DNA of 26,001 nucleotides from Propionibacteriaceae bacterium (GTDB lineage: Bacteria; Actinomycetota; Actinomycetes; Propionibacteriales; Propionibacteriaceae), in contig CAJPNZ010000035.1 in the NCBI GenBank assembly GCA_905372155.1, positions 1-26,001 on the forward strand, written 5' to 3'. Numbering within the stretch: position 1 is the first letter of the stretch; each line of letters opens with the position of its first letter. This document shows positions 15,058-23,068 of the stretch, piece after piece. The position numbers were made by a program, and so were the translations under genes. Under the pieces are notes generated by a model. That model was given only the letters and a program-made list of their open reading frames with translations. It had not been told where the DNA came from and did not search any database.

Positions 15058-15939
15058 TTGAACGAATACGACACGTCCTTCCGGGAACGCGCCCATCTCG
15101 CCGACGATCGCGGCTTCAGCCCTCCGGTGTACCGCTTCGCACCCCGGGCGGGCCTGGCGGACGTGGTGCGGCGTTTCTGGGTGCCGGTGTGGGAGCTCGC
15201 GCCCGGACGGGAGTCGATCCAGCGGGTCCTGCAATACCCGGTCTGTCTCATCACGGTCGACGCCGACCACGCCAGTCTGGCTGGCCCCACCAGCGGACTT
15301 GCCACCAAGAGGCTCACCGGCCGTGGTTGGACCGTCGGTGTGCTGCTGCAACCCGCCGTCGGGCGGCAGCTGATCGGGGCGGACGTCTCGACCCTGGTCG
15401 ACGGGCAGATTGCGCTCGAGGACTCCACCTTGGTCGAGGTTCCTCGACTGGTCGCCGACATCCGGGCCAGCATGACCCACCCCGATGATCCGGCCGCCAG
15501 GGAATCCGCCATCGCGGTGATGGAGACCGCGCTGCGGAGGCTGACCCCGGTGGATCCCGAGGGCCTCGCGGTGAACACCATCGTCCGCACTGTCGAGAAC
15601 GACCCCACCATCCGACGGGTCTCCCAGATCTGCGAACGCTTCGGGATGAACGAACGCGCACTGCAACGCCTGGCGGCGAAACGGATCGGGCTGACGCCGA
15701 AATGGCTGATCCGCCGTAGACGACTCCACGAGGCGTCCTGGCAGCTGTCCGGGGAGGTCGCCCTGGCGGACCTGGCGGCGTCCCTCGGATACTCCGATCA
15801 GGCTCATTTCCAACGCGACTTCCAGTCGGCAACCGGCATCACGCCGACCACCTACGTCAAGCAGCGCGGATCGGTCTCAAAGAAGACGCGAAGAGCAGTT
15901 GAGAGTCATCCTCAGTCGGGCAACGATCGGGTGCCGTAG
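15058..15939 (+). CDS. AraC-family transcriptional regulator
   Basis: A 293-residue regulator. It starts at a TTG with the strong Shine-Dalgarno AGGGAGG 5 bases before it. The N-terminal region (about 1-170) resembles the DUF6597-type sensor domain of AraC regulators (VYRFAPRAGLADVVRRFWVPVW). The C-terminal AraC DNA-binding domain (about 180-275) has two helix-turn-helix units, VSQICERFGMNERALQRL and LADLAASLGYSDQAHFQRDF, followed by GITPTTYV, the standard AraC ending. It is divergent from the DinB-like gene. Its last 28 bases overlap the convergent transaldolase gene. Confidence 0.92.
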   Translation: MNEYDTSFRERAHLADDRGFSPPVYRFAPRAGLADVVRRFWVPVWELAPGRESIQRVLQYPVCLITVDADHASLAGPTSGLATKRLTGRGWTVGVLLQPAVGRQLIGADVSTLVDGQIALEDSTLVEVPRLVADIRASMTHPDDPAARESAIAVMETALRRLTPVDPEGLAVNTIVRTVENDPTIRRVSQICERFGMNERALQRLAAKRIGLTPKWLIRRRRLHEASWQLSGEVALADLAASLGYSDQAHFQRDFQSATGITPTTYVKQRGSVSKKTRRAVESHPQSGNDRVP

Positions 15940-16586
15940 ATCTTCTCCCAATCGTCTATGAAGGTGTCGACGGCGGCCTCGATTCCAGGTGCTGACAGGG
16001 CGGCACGCAGCAGTTTCGGCGGCAGCGTCACGGCGTCGGCACCCGCCTCGAGGGCGTGGGAGACCTGGGAGACGTTCTTGAAGCTCGCCGCCATGATCTT
16101 GCTGGGGGCGTCGAACCGGCGGATGAAACCGGCGAGGGCCTCCAGGGTGCCGCGGGTGTTGATGTCGAGCGACTGCATCCGGTTGTAGTACGGCGCCAGG
16201 TAGTCGACACCGGTCGCGATCGCCAGGAAACCCTGGGTCTTGGAGTAGATCGCGGTAGCGGTCACCTTGACTCCTTCGGCCTTCAGGTGGCGCATGGCCG
16301 CGATGCCGGCCTCGGTGGTGGGGATCTTGGGGTAGACCCTGTCGTCGATCCTGTCCAGCAGCTTGTGGGCGTCGTCGATCATGCCCCGGGTGTCCTTCGC
16401 GAGGACCTGCACGTGCAGGGTGCGATCCGGGCCGATGATCTCGCGGATCCGGCGGAAGTGCGCGTAGAAATCGACCCTGCCCTCGGCCTTGAGGATCGTG
16501 GGATTGGTGGTCACACCGGTGACGGGGTAGATCGGGGTCAACCGCTTGATGTCGTCGAGGTTGGCCGTGTCGAACAGGATGTCCAT
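15912..16586 (-). CDS. Transaldolase / fructose-6-phosphate aldolase family protein
   Basis: A 224-residue cytoplasmic TIM-barrel enzyme of the small transaldolase (FSA/TalC-like) group. The ATG at 16586 is preferred to the GTG at 16595 because AGGG lies 8 bases before it. Family blocks are FDTANLDDI near the N-terminus, GVTTNPTIL (24-32), the Schiff-base lysine Lys87 in VYPKIPTT, and the GVDYLAPYYNRM and ADAVTLPPKLL segments. Size fits the roughly 220-residue aldolase subgroup rather than the 310-370-residue pentose-phosphate transaldolases. The exact substrate is not clear. It follows the GH81 gene by 70 bases on the same strand and could be read through from that operon, although a weak hairpin spans the GH81 stop. 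Confidence 0.88.
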   Translation of the reverse strand: MDILFDTANLDDIKRLTPIYPVTGVTTNPTILKAEGRVDFYAHFRRIREIIGPDRTLHVQVLAKDTRGMIDDAHKLLDRIDDRVYPKIPTTEAGIAAMRHLKAEGVKVTATAIYSKTQGFLAIATGVDYLAPYYNRMQSLDINTRGTLEALAGFIRRFDAPSKIMAASFKNVSQVSHALEAGADAVTLPPKLLRAALSAPGIEAAVDTFIDDWEKIYGTRSLPD

Positions 16587-16655
16587 GGCGCACACCCTAA
16601 CGCCGGCCCGTCACCGCTGCATCCAACGTTCAGGAGTGCTGTGTGACCACGTCGC

Positions 16656-18635
16656 TCACTCCTTCAGCGCATACAACCAGGCCAGCAGGAGGGAACGGGA
16701 GAACCCGTCGTCGATGGGAACCGTCTCCGCCAGCTCGATCGCCTGTTTCCGGGCCTCCGGTCCGGACAGGGCCCAGTAGGCCAGCAACAGGTCCCCGTAG
16801 GTGCGGTTGAAGGTGTCGGCCGTCAACGCCTTGTCGACATTGGTCGCCACCCGGGCCCGGTCCACACCCAGGTAGGTGGAGGCGGGGGTCACGGGAAGAA
16901 CCTGGATGGCCAGGCCTGCCTCCGGGTCGGGGGAGAACCAGGTGGCGAAGTCCCGTTTTCCGCCGAAGTTCAGGGGCAGATAGCTGTACTCGAGGGGCGC
17001 GTACAGCGGGTCGTCGACGTTGAAGTTCAGCCAGTATTTCAAAGCGGCGTCGGCCTCGCTGGACTGCATCCAGGCGGCCTGGTCCGCCAACGCCTGATCG
17101 CCGCTGGTTTCCGCCCAGAGCCGCAGCCCCACCCAGGCCGCGACGGCCTCGCTGGTGGATTCCTGGTTGTTGGCGTCGGCGAACGGTGAGGTGCCGGAGG
17201 CCCACGAGTGGGAGGCGTAGACGTCGTAGACGCGCATGGCGGGGAAATTGTCCGAGGCCGTCGGGCGGGCGATGTCGGAGGCCAGCAGGGTCGCCACCGG
17301 CGACAACTCCGGGAGCAGGCTCGGGTCGTCCATGGCGGCGAGGGCCGCCGCGTGCAGGAAGTAGCCGTAGTGGAAGTGGTGGTCGTTGAACTCGTCGCTG
17401 CCGAAGGTGGACACCAGGCCGACCATGCCGTGATTGGTCTGGTCGTAGAAGAAACAACGGTCGGCCTTCGAATCAGCGCATCCCGCCGGGTTCAGCCACG
17501 TCTTCAGCTCGGGCACCAGCCGGTTGCGGACCGTTGCCGCCAGGTCATCGCGCCCCAGCGTTTTCGCCAGGTGCATGAGCTGGGCATCCCGGGCCATTGC
17601 CTTCCCGGCGAAGTAGGTGTCGGCGGGATAGGCCGGAAGGCCCTGCACGTCCGCCTCGAGGTGTGTGATGAGTTTCGTGCGGGCGGTTTCGTCCAGGCCG
17701 CCCAGGTCGTAGGTCGCCGGCGCCGGCTGCTTCGGGGTGTTCCAGGTCACCGAAGACGTCAAACACAGCCGGAGTTTGCCGTAGACGCTCTCGTAGGTTC
17801 CCAGCTGGCAGTCCTGGGTGGTGTCCGCCGCCTGGTGGGGCATGGTGGCCACCAGGGTGGGCGCCCCGTCTGTGGTTCGCCACTCGATGGTGGTGGAGAC
17901 CTTCTCGTCACCGACCTGCCACGACGCTCCGGACGAGGCCACGGGATGGATCTTGTCCAGCAGGTCCGTCTTCGACATCCCGTCGGGGACGGCGGCCCAC
18001 GTCGCTGCCTGTCCCTCGGCGAGCTGCAGCTGGGAGGCCCCGGAACCGGGGTCGGGGGTCAGGGCGAAGTGGTCGGGCAGCGGGGAGGTTTCCAGGGTCA
18101 CCGACCTCGATGCGGTGAAGGTGATCTGGGGGGAACCCTGGGCCAGCGTGACACGGCCCACGGGCCCAGATGCGTCCCGCGCCTCCGCGACGACGGTGAC
18201 CGTGTCGTAGGCCACCACCTGCCAGCCCTCAACACCCGGCAGGGTTACGGAGACCTCGGGCCGGTGGCCACCGAACAGGGTTTTTTCAGTGGATTTCACC
18301 TCCGGCAGCCCGAAATCGAACCCGGTGGCCTTCAGCTGGAAACTCAGCGGTAGGGGATACACCGGCAGGGATTCGGGGCCGAAGACCATCCCGGAGAACC
18401 ATCGGTTGGTGGGTGGCACGAGATCTTCAGCGAGTCGGGCGGGGTCGAGATCCTTGCCCTGGCGCTGATCCACTGCGTCCAGGGCGGTGGCCTCGCCGGA
18501 CATCTCACTCGTCGGTTTGCCCGTCGGTGTCGGTGTCGGAGGCTTGGGTGAAGGCTCGCCCAAGCATCTGCTGATCAGCAGGATGATCGCGATCAGGCAG
18601 ATCAGGGCCAAGAGATACTTGAGGTAGCGTTTCAC
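16656..18635 (-). CDS. Membrane-anchored GH81 endo-beta-1,3-glucanase
   Basis: A 659-residue glycoside hydrolase of family GH81, which cleaves beta-1,3-glucan internally with inversion. The GTG start overlaps the HlyD-like gene's stop by 4 bases. Residues about 4-23 form one hydrophobic helix without an obvious cleavage site, then a Pro/Thr-rich spacer, so the enzyme is likely tethered facing outward. Family blocks are LVPPTNRWFSGMVF near residue 75, FHYGYFLHAAAL with Asp418 just before it, YASHSWASG, and NQESTSEAV with Glu492 and Glu496. The Asp and the Glu pair fit the acidic residues implicated in GH81 catalysis. Its place behind a glycan synthase is the strongest clue to that synthase's product. 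The enzyme could trim, release or proof-read nascent glucan, as BcsZ does for cellulose. Confidence 0.92.
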   Translation of the reverse strand: MKRYLKYLLALICLIAIILLISRCLGEPSPKPPTPTPTGKPTSEMSGEATALDAVDQRQGKDLDPARLAEDLVPPTNRWFSGMVFGPESLPVYPLPLSFQLKATGFDFGLPEVKSTEKTLFGGHRPEVSVTLPGVEGWQVVAYDTVTVVAEARDASGPVGRVTLAQGSPQITFTASRSVTLETSPLPDHFALTPDPGSGASQLQLAEGQAATWAAVPDGMSKTDLLDKIHPVASSGASWQVGDEKVSTTIEWRTTDGAPTLVATMPHQAADTTQDCQLGTYESVYGKLRLCLTSSVTWNTPKQPAPATYDLGGLDETARTKLITHLEADVQGLPAYPADTYFAGKAMARDAQLMHLAKTLGRDDLAATVRNRLVPELKTWLNPAGCADSKADRCFFYDQTNHGMVGLVSTFGSDEFNDHHFHYGYFLHAAALAAMDDPSLLPELSPVATLLASDIARPTASDNFPAMRVYDVYASHSWASGTSPFADANNQESTSEAVAAWVGLRLWAETSGDQALADQAAWMQSSEADAALKYWLNFNVDDPLYAPLEYSYLPLNFGGKRDFATWFSPDPEAGLAIQVLPVTPASTYLGVDRARVATNVDKALTADTFNRTYGDLLLAYWALSGPEARKQAIELAETVPIDDGFSRSLLLAWLYALKE

Positions 18636-19372
18636 CGCAGACCGATCTTCACGAGGAACTCCCGCAACGTCTGTGTGGGGCCGGCCAGAATCCCGTCGTC
18701 GCGCAGGCTCATGACTGCGGTGACGGGTGTGTTGCGGCGGGTGAGCAGCGTGAGATCCTCCTCCTGGAGTCTGTCGCTGGAGACCGTAACCTCGGTGATG
18801 GTCTTCTTCGTCTCCTCATCAGTGCCGATGTTGACGCCCATGACCTGCCCCTCCACGAGCTGGCCGTCCGGCAGGTGAATGGCAACCGGAGCGTCGTGTT
18901 CAATTCGCCCGTAGTCGGAGGGATTGAGCTGGAACGTCGCCACCACGGTCTTGTTCGTGCTGGCGACGATCTCCGCCAAGCGCTCGTTGCTGTTGACATA
19001 ACTGCCCTTGACTGCCGTGAAATTGTCCAGGTAGCCGTCGACGGTGGCCTTGAAGGTGACGGTCCCGGAGTCTATTTCCACTGTGTAGGCATCGGTGCTG
19101 GTGGGATTTATCCCGAGCTTTATCATGTCGTTCAGGTTGCTGTTGATGGTGAAGAGTTTTTCGCCAGTCGACACGGAATCACCGGGATTCTTGTAATGCT
19201 CCTTGACCACACCGGAGTACGGGGAGGCTATCACCGTGCGAGGGGCCTCGACGCGGGCCGCGATGCTGGTCACCTGGTTTTGTCGTTGGTTGAACAGCAA
19301 GGTCAGAACGCCGAGGACGAGGATGACCAGGACGATACCGAGGAAGAGTTTGAGACGATTCAGGAAGGACAC
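18632..19372 (-). CDS. HlyD-like membrane-fusion/adaptor protein
   Basis: A 246-residue protein with an N-terminal membrane helix (about 8-28) and an extracytoplasmic body. It has two lipoyl/barrel-sandwich half motifs typical of HlyD-type adaptors: IASPYSGVVKEHYKNPGDSVSTG and VDGYLDNFTAVKGSYVNSNERLAEI. A beta-barrel segment with DAPVAIHLPDGQLVEGQVMGV follows. There is no long coiled-coil hairpin. It starts 3 bases after the GT2 stop and overlaps the GH81 start by 4 bases. Comparable pairing of a GT2 synthase with an HlyD-like domain occurs in alginate synthesis (Alg8-Alg44), where the adaptor helps export the chain. Here the PilZ part of Alg44 is absent. In a Gram-positive cell it may guide the polymer through the wall. 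Confidence 0.85.
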   Translation of the reverse strand: MSFLNRLKLFLGIVLVILVLGVLTLLFNQRQNQVTSIAARVEAPRTVIASPYSGVVKEHYKNPGDSVSTGEKLFTINSNLNDMIKLGINPTSTDAYTVEIDSGTVTFKATVDGYLDNFTAVKGSYVNSNERLAEIVASTNKTVVATFQLNPSDYGRIEHDAPVAIHLPDGQLVEGQVMGVNIGTDEETKKTITEVTVSSDRLQEEDLTLLTRRNTPVTAVMSLRDDGILAGPTQTLREFLVKIGLR

Positions 19373-19375
19373 GGG

Positions 19376-21220
19376 TCAGCCCTTTCGGTTGGGAAGTTCG
19401 GGGTTCTCGGCGAGGGCGCCCTTGGCTACCTGGGCGTCCAGAATGGCTTCTGCATCCAAGGCCTCGGGGTGCTTGGCCTCCGAAACCAGCTGCTTGTCAG
19501 GACCGAGGGGGCCGGATGGTGCCAGCTCGCGCTTGGGTTGGGTGTCATCCAGATTTTGCTCCCGCTTCCTCTGCCGGTTTTCCAAGAAGGCCGTCACGAC
19601 GAAAGCGCCAAGGAAGAAGGTGTTCAAAAGACACCAGAAGGTGGCGATGTTGACGTGTCCCATGGAGTAGTCCCGATAGATTGAGACGATGGAGGTTCCA
19701 AGCATGAAAACGAATGCCCAGACCTGCACCATCATGAAGTTGAAGGCCGATGCCTTGCCGCCGGTCGCGCCGGTTACCGACCACTTCGTGTCCACTTTGA
19801 GCAAGGCGTTGAAGAAAGCCTTGATGTAAATCGGGAAAGAGTTCGCTGCCAGCAGGAGGACCTCCCAGCGGAAGGTACCTGCGATCACCGCCGCCAGCAA
19901 TATCTGCATGCCATAGAAGCCGGGGTAGAACAGGGCCCATTCGTACCATTTGACTGCCAGCGTCACGGGGCGTAGATCGAAGAAAACCTCCAGGATCGGG
20001 ACCAGCATGAGAAGGCCTGGGGCTATACCCGTGAAATAGAAGGTGCATGTCGCGAAGTACATGATTCGCTGGTCCATGCGGAGACGCCGACGTGGGCTGA
20101 GGGGGTTGTGCGTGAACAGGATCTCGAACCCGCCGGTGGCCCACCGGAGCTGCTGTTTGCTGTAGGACTCGATGGTGTCGGGGGTGTCGCCGATGGCGAG
20201 TTCCTTGGGCTGGAAGATCGAGCGCCAGCCTCTCTCGTGCATGAGGATGGAGGTCCAGATGTCCTCAGACTTGGACTGGGTGTAGATCCCGCCGATGTCC
20301 TTGACCGCGGCGCGGCGGAACAACACGTTGGTGCCAACGCAGAAAGCGGCGTTGAACTCGTTGCGGCCCGGCTGGATGAAGCGGTAAAAGACCATTTGGA
20401 TGAAGCCCGCGCCACGGGAGACGATGTTGTTGAGGTTGCCGTAGACCTGAGGGGTCTGCACGAAGGCCACGTTCGAGTCCTCCATGAATGGGACCGTCTC
20501 GTAGAGAAAATCGGGTTTGGCGACGAAATCGGCATCAAAAATGACGAAGAACTCAGCCTTGGCAACGGACAGCGCGTTGTTGATGTTGCCCGCCTTCGCG
20601 CCGGAGCTGCCTAGGCGACGCACGTAGCGGCAGCCAAGGCTCTTGGCCAAGTCGCGTACCTCGTCGGAATCTCCATCGTCCAGAATCCACGTGATGTGGC
20701 GGCCGTGCATAGCCATGGCTGCCCGGGCGGTGGTCTCGATGACATCCAGTGGTTCGCCGTAGACCGTGATGAGCACATCCACGTCGACCTGGCGATCATT
20801 TAGGTACATGGGCCACTTCGTGGGGTCGGCGGTGATCCTCATGCGGGCGTTGAGCTGCGGGTTGAACAGCTTGGCCTGGGCGGTTTGGAATCTGTAGCTG
20901 GGTTGGCGGCCATAGCCCGAGAGCATCGTCCACAGGGCCATGGAAGCCTGGAAAATGAGAATCAGCTCGCATGTCATGACGATGAGCCAAGGAATGAGAT
21001 CACCCCTGAAAGCGGGGGTGAGGATGAAAGCCGTATAGGCGAACACGCCAATCGAGGCGAGCAGGGCCACCAGGAGCAGGGTCGGGGAGTAGCGACCCGA
21101 GGTCGAGGCTCGACGCTCCTCAGGAGCGAGGTCGTCGACAAGTGCTAGTTCGGTGTTGGCATTGACAGTTGATAAATCAACTTTTGATCGGCGGTGCCGG
21201 GAACGGCGTGACGAGGACAC
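19376..21220 (-). CDS. Processive GT2 glycan synthase (cellulose/curdlan synthase-like)
   Basis: A 614-residue membrane glycosyltransferase. The GTG at 21220 is chosen because AGGAG lies 5 bases before it. An in-frame ATG at 21337 has no ribosome site. Two helices (about 47-67 and 76-99) precede a cytoplasmic GT-A domain with the processive beta-glycan synthase motifs: DDG (181-183), DAD (229-231), the catalytic Asp in SED (320) and QQLRW (356-360). About five more helices follow (from about 386 to 546) and then a charged tail of about 65 residues. There is no PilZ domain, so the c-di-GMP control seen in BcsA is not expected through this chain. The enzyme should polymerise a UDP-sugar and thread the product outward. 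The GH81 partner suggests beta-1,3-glucan rather than cellulose. Base composition is less GC-rich than most neighbours. Confidence 0.92.
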   Translation of the reverse strand: MSSSRRSRHRRSKVDLSTVNANTELALVDDLAPEERRASTSGRYSPTLLLVALLASIGVFAYTAFILTPAFRGDLIPWLIVMTCELILIFQASMALWTMLSGYGRQPSYRFQTAQAKLFNPQLNARMRITADPTKWPMYLNDRQVDVDVLITVYGEPLDVIETTARAAMAMHGRHITWILDDGDSDEVRDLAKSLGCRYVRRLGSSGAKAGNINNALSVAKAEFFVIFDADFVAKPDFLYETVPFMEDSNVAFVQTPQVYGNLNNIVSRGAGFIQMVFYRFIQPGRNEFNAAFCVGTNVLFRRAAVKDIGGIYTQSKSEDIWTSILMHERGWRSIFQPKELAIGDTPDTIESYSKQQLRWATGGFEILFTHNPLSPRRRLRMDQRIMYFATCTFYFTGIAPGLLMLVPILEVFFDLRPVTLAVKWYEWALFYPGFYGMQILLAAVIAGTFRWEVLLLAANSFPIYIKAFFNALLKVDTKWSVTGATGGKASAFNFMMVQVWAFVFMLGTSIVSIYRDYSMGHVNIATFWCLLNTFFLGAFVVTAFLENRQRKREQNLDDTQPKRELAPSGPLGPDKQLVSEAKHPEALDAEAILDAQVAKGALAENPELPNRKG

Positions 21221-21632
21221 GGAGTCTCCTGGTGAAGTTGTTGTTTGGCTATCGCCTTTGGGAACTGCAGGTTGTGCGGGGCGGCTACGGTTAACTTTCG
21301 CCGGTCGAGAGCATACCGTATGCACCCCGGGTCTCATGTATTGACAGGGGGTGTCTGAAAGGTTGCAGGTTTGCCGGGGTTTTCGGGCTTACATTGCGGT
21401 CTTGTCGGCTTCTCGGTTATTCGGTTGTGCTGAGGGTGGGGGTGATCGTTTCTCTCGCACACTGCGGGGCTGTTTTTTCAAGCATGTGTGAAACTTATGT
21501 TAGGGCGTTTCTTCTCGCGCGCAGCGGAGCCGCATCGGTTCGTGTTGAGCGAGGCTGGGGCTCCGACGCTCGCCGTTGTCGGGGGAGGTGTCGGAGGTGT
21601 GCGAGGGTTTGGGCGATGCGCGTCACTGTTTC
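21221..21632. other. Long gene-free region upstream of the glycan synthase operon
   Basis: About 410 bases with no supported gene. It should hold the promoter of the minus-strand synthase operon, but I found no clear -35/-10 pair. A GCATAC/GTATGC palindrome is listed separately. Around 21460-21480 there is a GC-rich tract ending in six Ts without a convincing stem. Confidence 0.4.
21311..21323. promoter_or_regulatory. Palindrome upstream of the glycan synthase operon
   Basis: GCATAC-C-GTATGC is a perfect 6+6 inverted repeat about 91 bases upstream of the GT2 start, in an otherwise non-coding stretch. It is a candidate operator. Confidence 0.35.
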
Positions 21633-21660
21633 TTGGCGCTCTCGAGTGATGGGTTATCGT
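21633..21660 (+). promoter_or_regulatory. Candidate promoter of the DeoR operon
   Basis: TTGGCG (21633-21638) and TATCGT (21655-21660) are separated by 16 bases, immediately upstream of the inverted repeat at 21665. The match is moderate. Confidence 0.4.
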
Positions 21661-21664
21661 AGGC

Positions 21665-21685
21665 CTTACGAAAGAGCTTCGTAAG
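21665..21685. promoter_or_regulatory. Perfect inverted-repeat operator before the DeoR gene
   Basis: CTTACGAA and TTCGTAAG are perfect 8-base arms with a 5-base spacer, 19 bases before the DeoR start and just after the candidate -10, where a bound repressor would block initiation. This is the likely autoregulatory DeoR site. Confidence 0.65.
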
Positions 21686-21704
21686 CAAACAGAAGGGTCT
21701 AGCG

Positions 21705-22457
21705 GTGGTGGCGGAACGCACGGAACGCGAGAGCGCGATCCTCGCGAAGCTGGCCGACGACGGACGGCTGAGCGTCTCCGGCCTGGCCAACGACTTCGGG
21801 GTCTCCGAGGTGACCATCCGCGGCCACCTGCGCACCCTCGAACAACAGGGCATGCTGGTGCGCACCCGCGGCGGGGCGCGGCCCATCACCCTCCAGGGAA
21901 TCCTGCAGCGGCAACAGGTCAACGTGGAGGCCAAGGAGAAAATCGCGCAGGCCGCCGCGGCGCTGATCGGCGACGACGACACCGTCATGATCGAGGCCGG
22001 CACCACCGCGGCGCTGATTGCCCGGCACCTGACCGGCAGGCGAGGGGTGCAGATCGTCACCAACTCGACGCTGGTGTTCAACAACGCCCGCGCCAATCCC
22101 GCGTTGAACATCATCCTCGCGGGCGGGGTGTTCCGGCCCGAGTCGGAATCCCTCGTCGGCCCCCTCGCGGAACGCGCCATCGCCGATTTCAACACCCGCA
22201 TCGCCTTCCTCGGCACCGACGGTTTCTCACCCGAACGCGGGTTGACGACGCGTTTCGTCGAGGGTGCGCAGGTGGCCACCACCATGCGGGAGCGCGCCGA
22301 ACAGACCTGGCTGGTGGCCGACTCCAGCAAGTTCGGGCAGGCGGGGTTCGTCTCCTTCCTGCCGCTGGATGCCATCACGGGCATCATCACCGACTCCGGT
22401 CTCCCCGACAATGCCGTGGAGGCCCTCAAGGAACACACCCACGTTCGCATCGTCTAG
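21705..22457 (+). CDS. DeoR/GlpR-family transcriptional repressor
   Basis: A 250-residue regulator starting at a GTG 7 bases after AGAAGGG. The N-terminal DeoR helix-turn-helix (about 8-60) includes LSVSGLANDFGVSEVTIRGHLRTLEQQG and the RTRGGA ending typical of the family. The C-terminal sensor domain (about 75-235) has the phosphosugar-binding-type blocks DTVMIEAGTTA, IVTNS, ILAGG and FLGTDGFS, followed by VADSSKFG. Such proteins usually sense a sugar phosphate. It is followed after 10 bases by the lipoyl/Lpd remnant and the E1 gene, so it probably represses this operon through the inverted repeat at 21665. Confidence 0.93.
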   Translation: MVAERTERESAILAKLADDGRLSVSGLANDFGVSEVTIRGHLRTLEQQGMLVRTRGGARPITLQGILQRQQVNVEAKEKIAQAAAALIGDDDTVMIEAGTTAALIARHLTGRRGVQIVTNSTLVFNNARANPALNIILAGGVFRPESESLVGPLAERAIADFNTRIAFLGTDGFSPERGLTTRFVEGAQVATTMRERAEQTWLVADSSKFGQAGFVSFLPLDAITGIITDSGLPDNAVEALKEHTHVRIV

Positions 22458-22467
22458 GGGAAACCGA

Positions 22468-23050
22468 ATGGCAACCGTCATGGTCATGCCGGCCCTCGGG
22501 AACAGCGTCGAGTCCTGTCTCATCGTGTCCTGGTCGGTCAAGGAGGGCGACACCATCGCCGAGAACGGCATCCTCTGCGAGGTGGAGACCGACAAGGCCG
22601 CCACGGAGGTGCCCAGCACCGCGTCCGGCACCGTGCTGAAGCTACTGTGGGCCGAGGGCGACGACGTCCCCGTCATGCAGCCCCTCCTCGTGGTCGGGGA
22701 ACCCGGCGAGGATCCCGCCCCCGTGCTCGCGGAGGTGGGTTTCGGCGCCGCGCAGGGGAAGGCCCTCGGACAGACCGCCGTCGCGGCCGTGTCCGCGGGC
22801 ACCGGCCCCGGAGCGGTCGTAGACGACCGGATGCGCACCAACCTGCCGAACGTGTGGGCGATCGGGGGACGTCACCGGCCGCAGCCTGCTGGCTCACGCC
22901 GCCTACCGCATGGGCGAAGTGGCCGCCGCCAACATCCTCGACGCCGAGACCCGCCAGGTGCTGGACCTCACCGACCTGCGCCAGTTCGTCTTCCCCCACC
23001 CCACAGTCAGTGAACTGATCCGCGAGGCCGCCTGGGCGGCCAAGGCCTGA
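22468..23050 (+). pseudogene. Broken E3 gene: lipoyl domain joined to dihydrolipoamide dehydrogenase tail, with frameshift
   Basis: The frame from ATG 22468 begins with a complete lipoyl domain (about 1-80) carrying EVETDKAATEVPS with the lipoylation lysine Lys43. After a linker it jumps to VDDRMRTNLPNVWAIG, a block from near the end of the NAD-binding half of dihydrolipoamide dehydrogenase. The FAD domain, redox-active CxxxxC and most of the NAD domain (about 270-300 residues) are missing. At a run of five Gs (22864-22868) the frame is lost. In the next frame the expected continuation GDVTGRSLLAHAAYRMGEVAAANIL runs to a stop at 23048-23050, so four Gs would restore it. The first frame itself runs on to a stop at 23013. 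The intact ancestor was probably a lipoyl-E3 fusion. A functional lipoyl-only protein remains possible. Confidence 0.8.
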
Positions 23051-23068
23051 TCGACAAGGAAAGAGACA

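Noticed and set aside
16632..16663. AGGAGTG/CACTCCT inverted repeat across the GH81 stop
   Set aside because: The loop is long (18 bases), there is no T-tract, and part of it is coding. Too weak to call as a terminator.
21221..21337. ATG start for the glycan synthase at 21337
   Set aside because: No Shine-Dalgarno precedes it, whereas the GTG at 21220 has AGGAG 5 bases upstream, and the extension includes a palindrome typical of control DNA.
21460..21480. GC-rich tract followed by six Ts, resembling an intrinsic terminator
   Set aside because: I could not form a convincing stem before the T-run, and no gene ends nearby on that strand.
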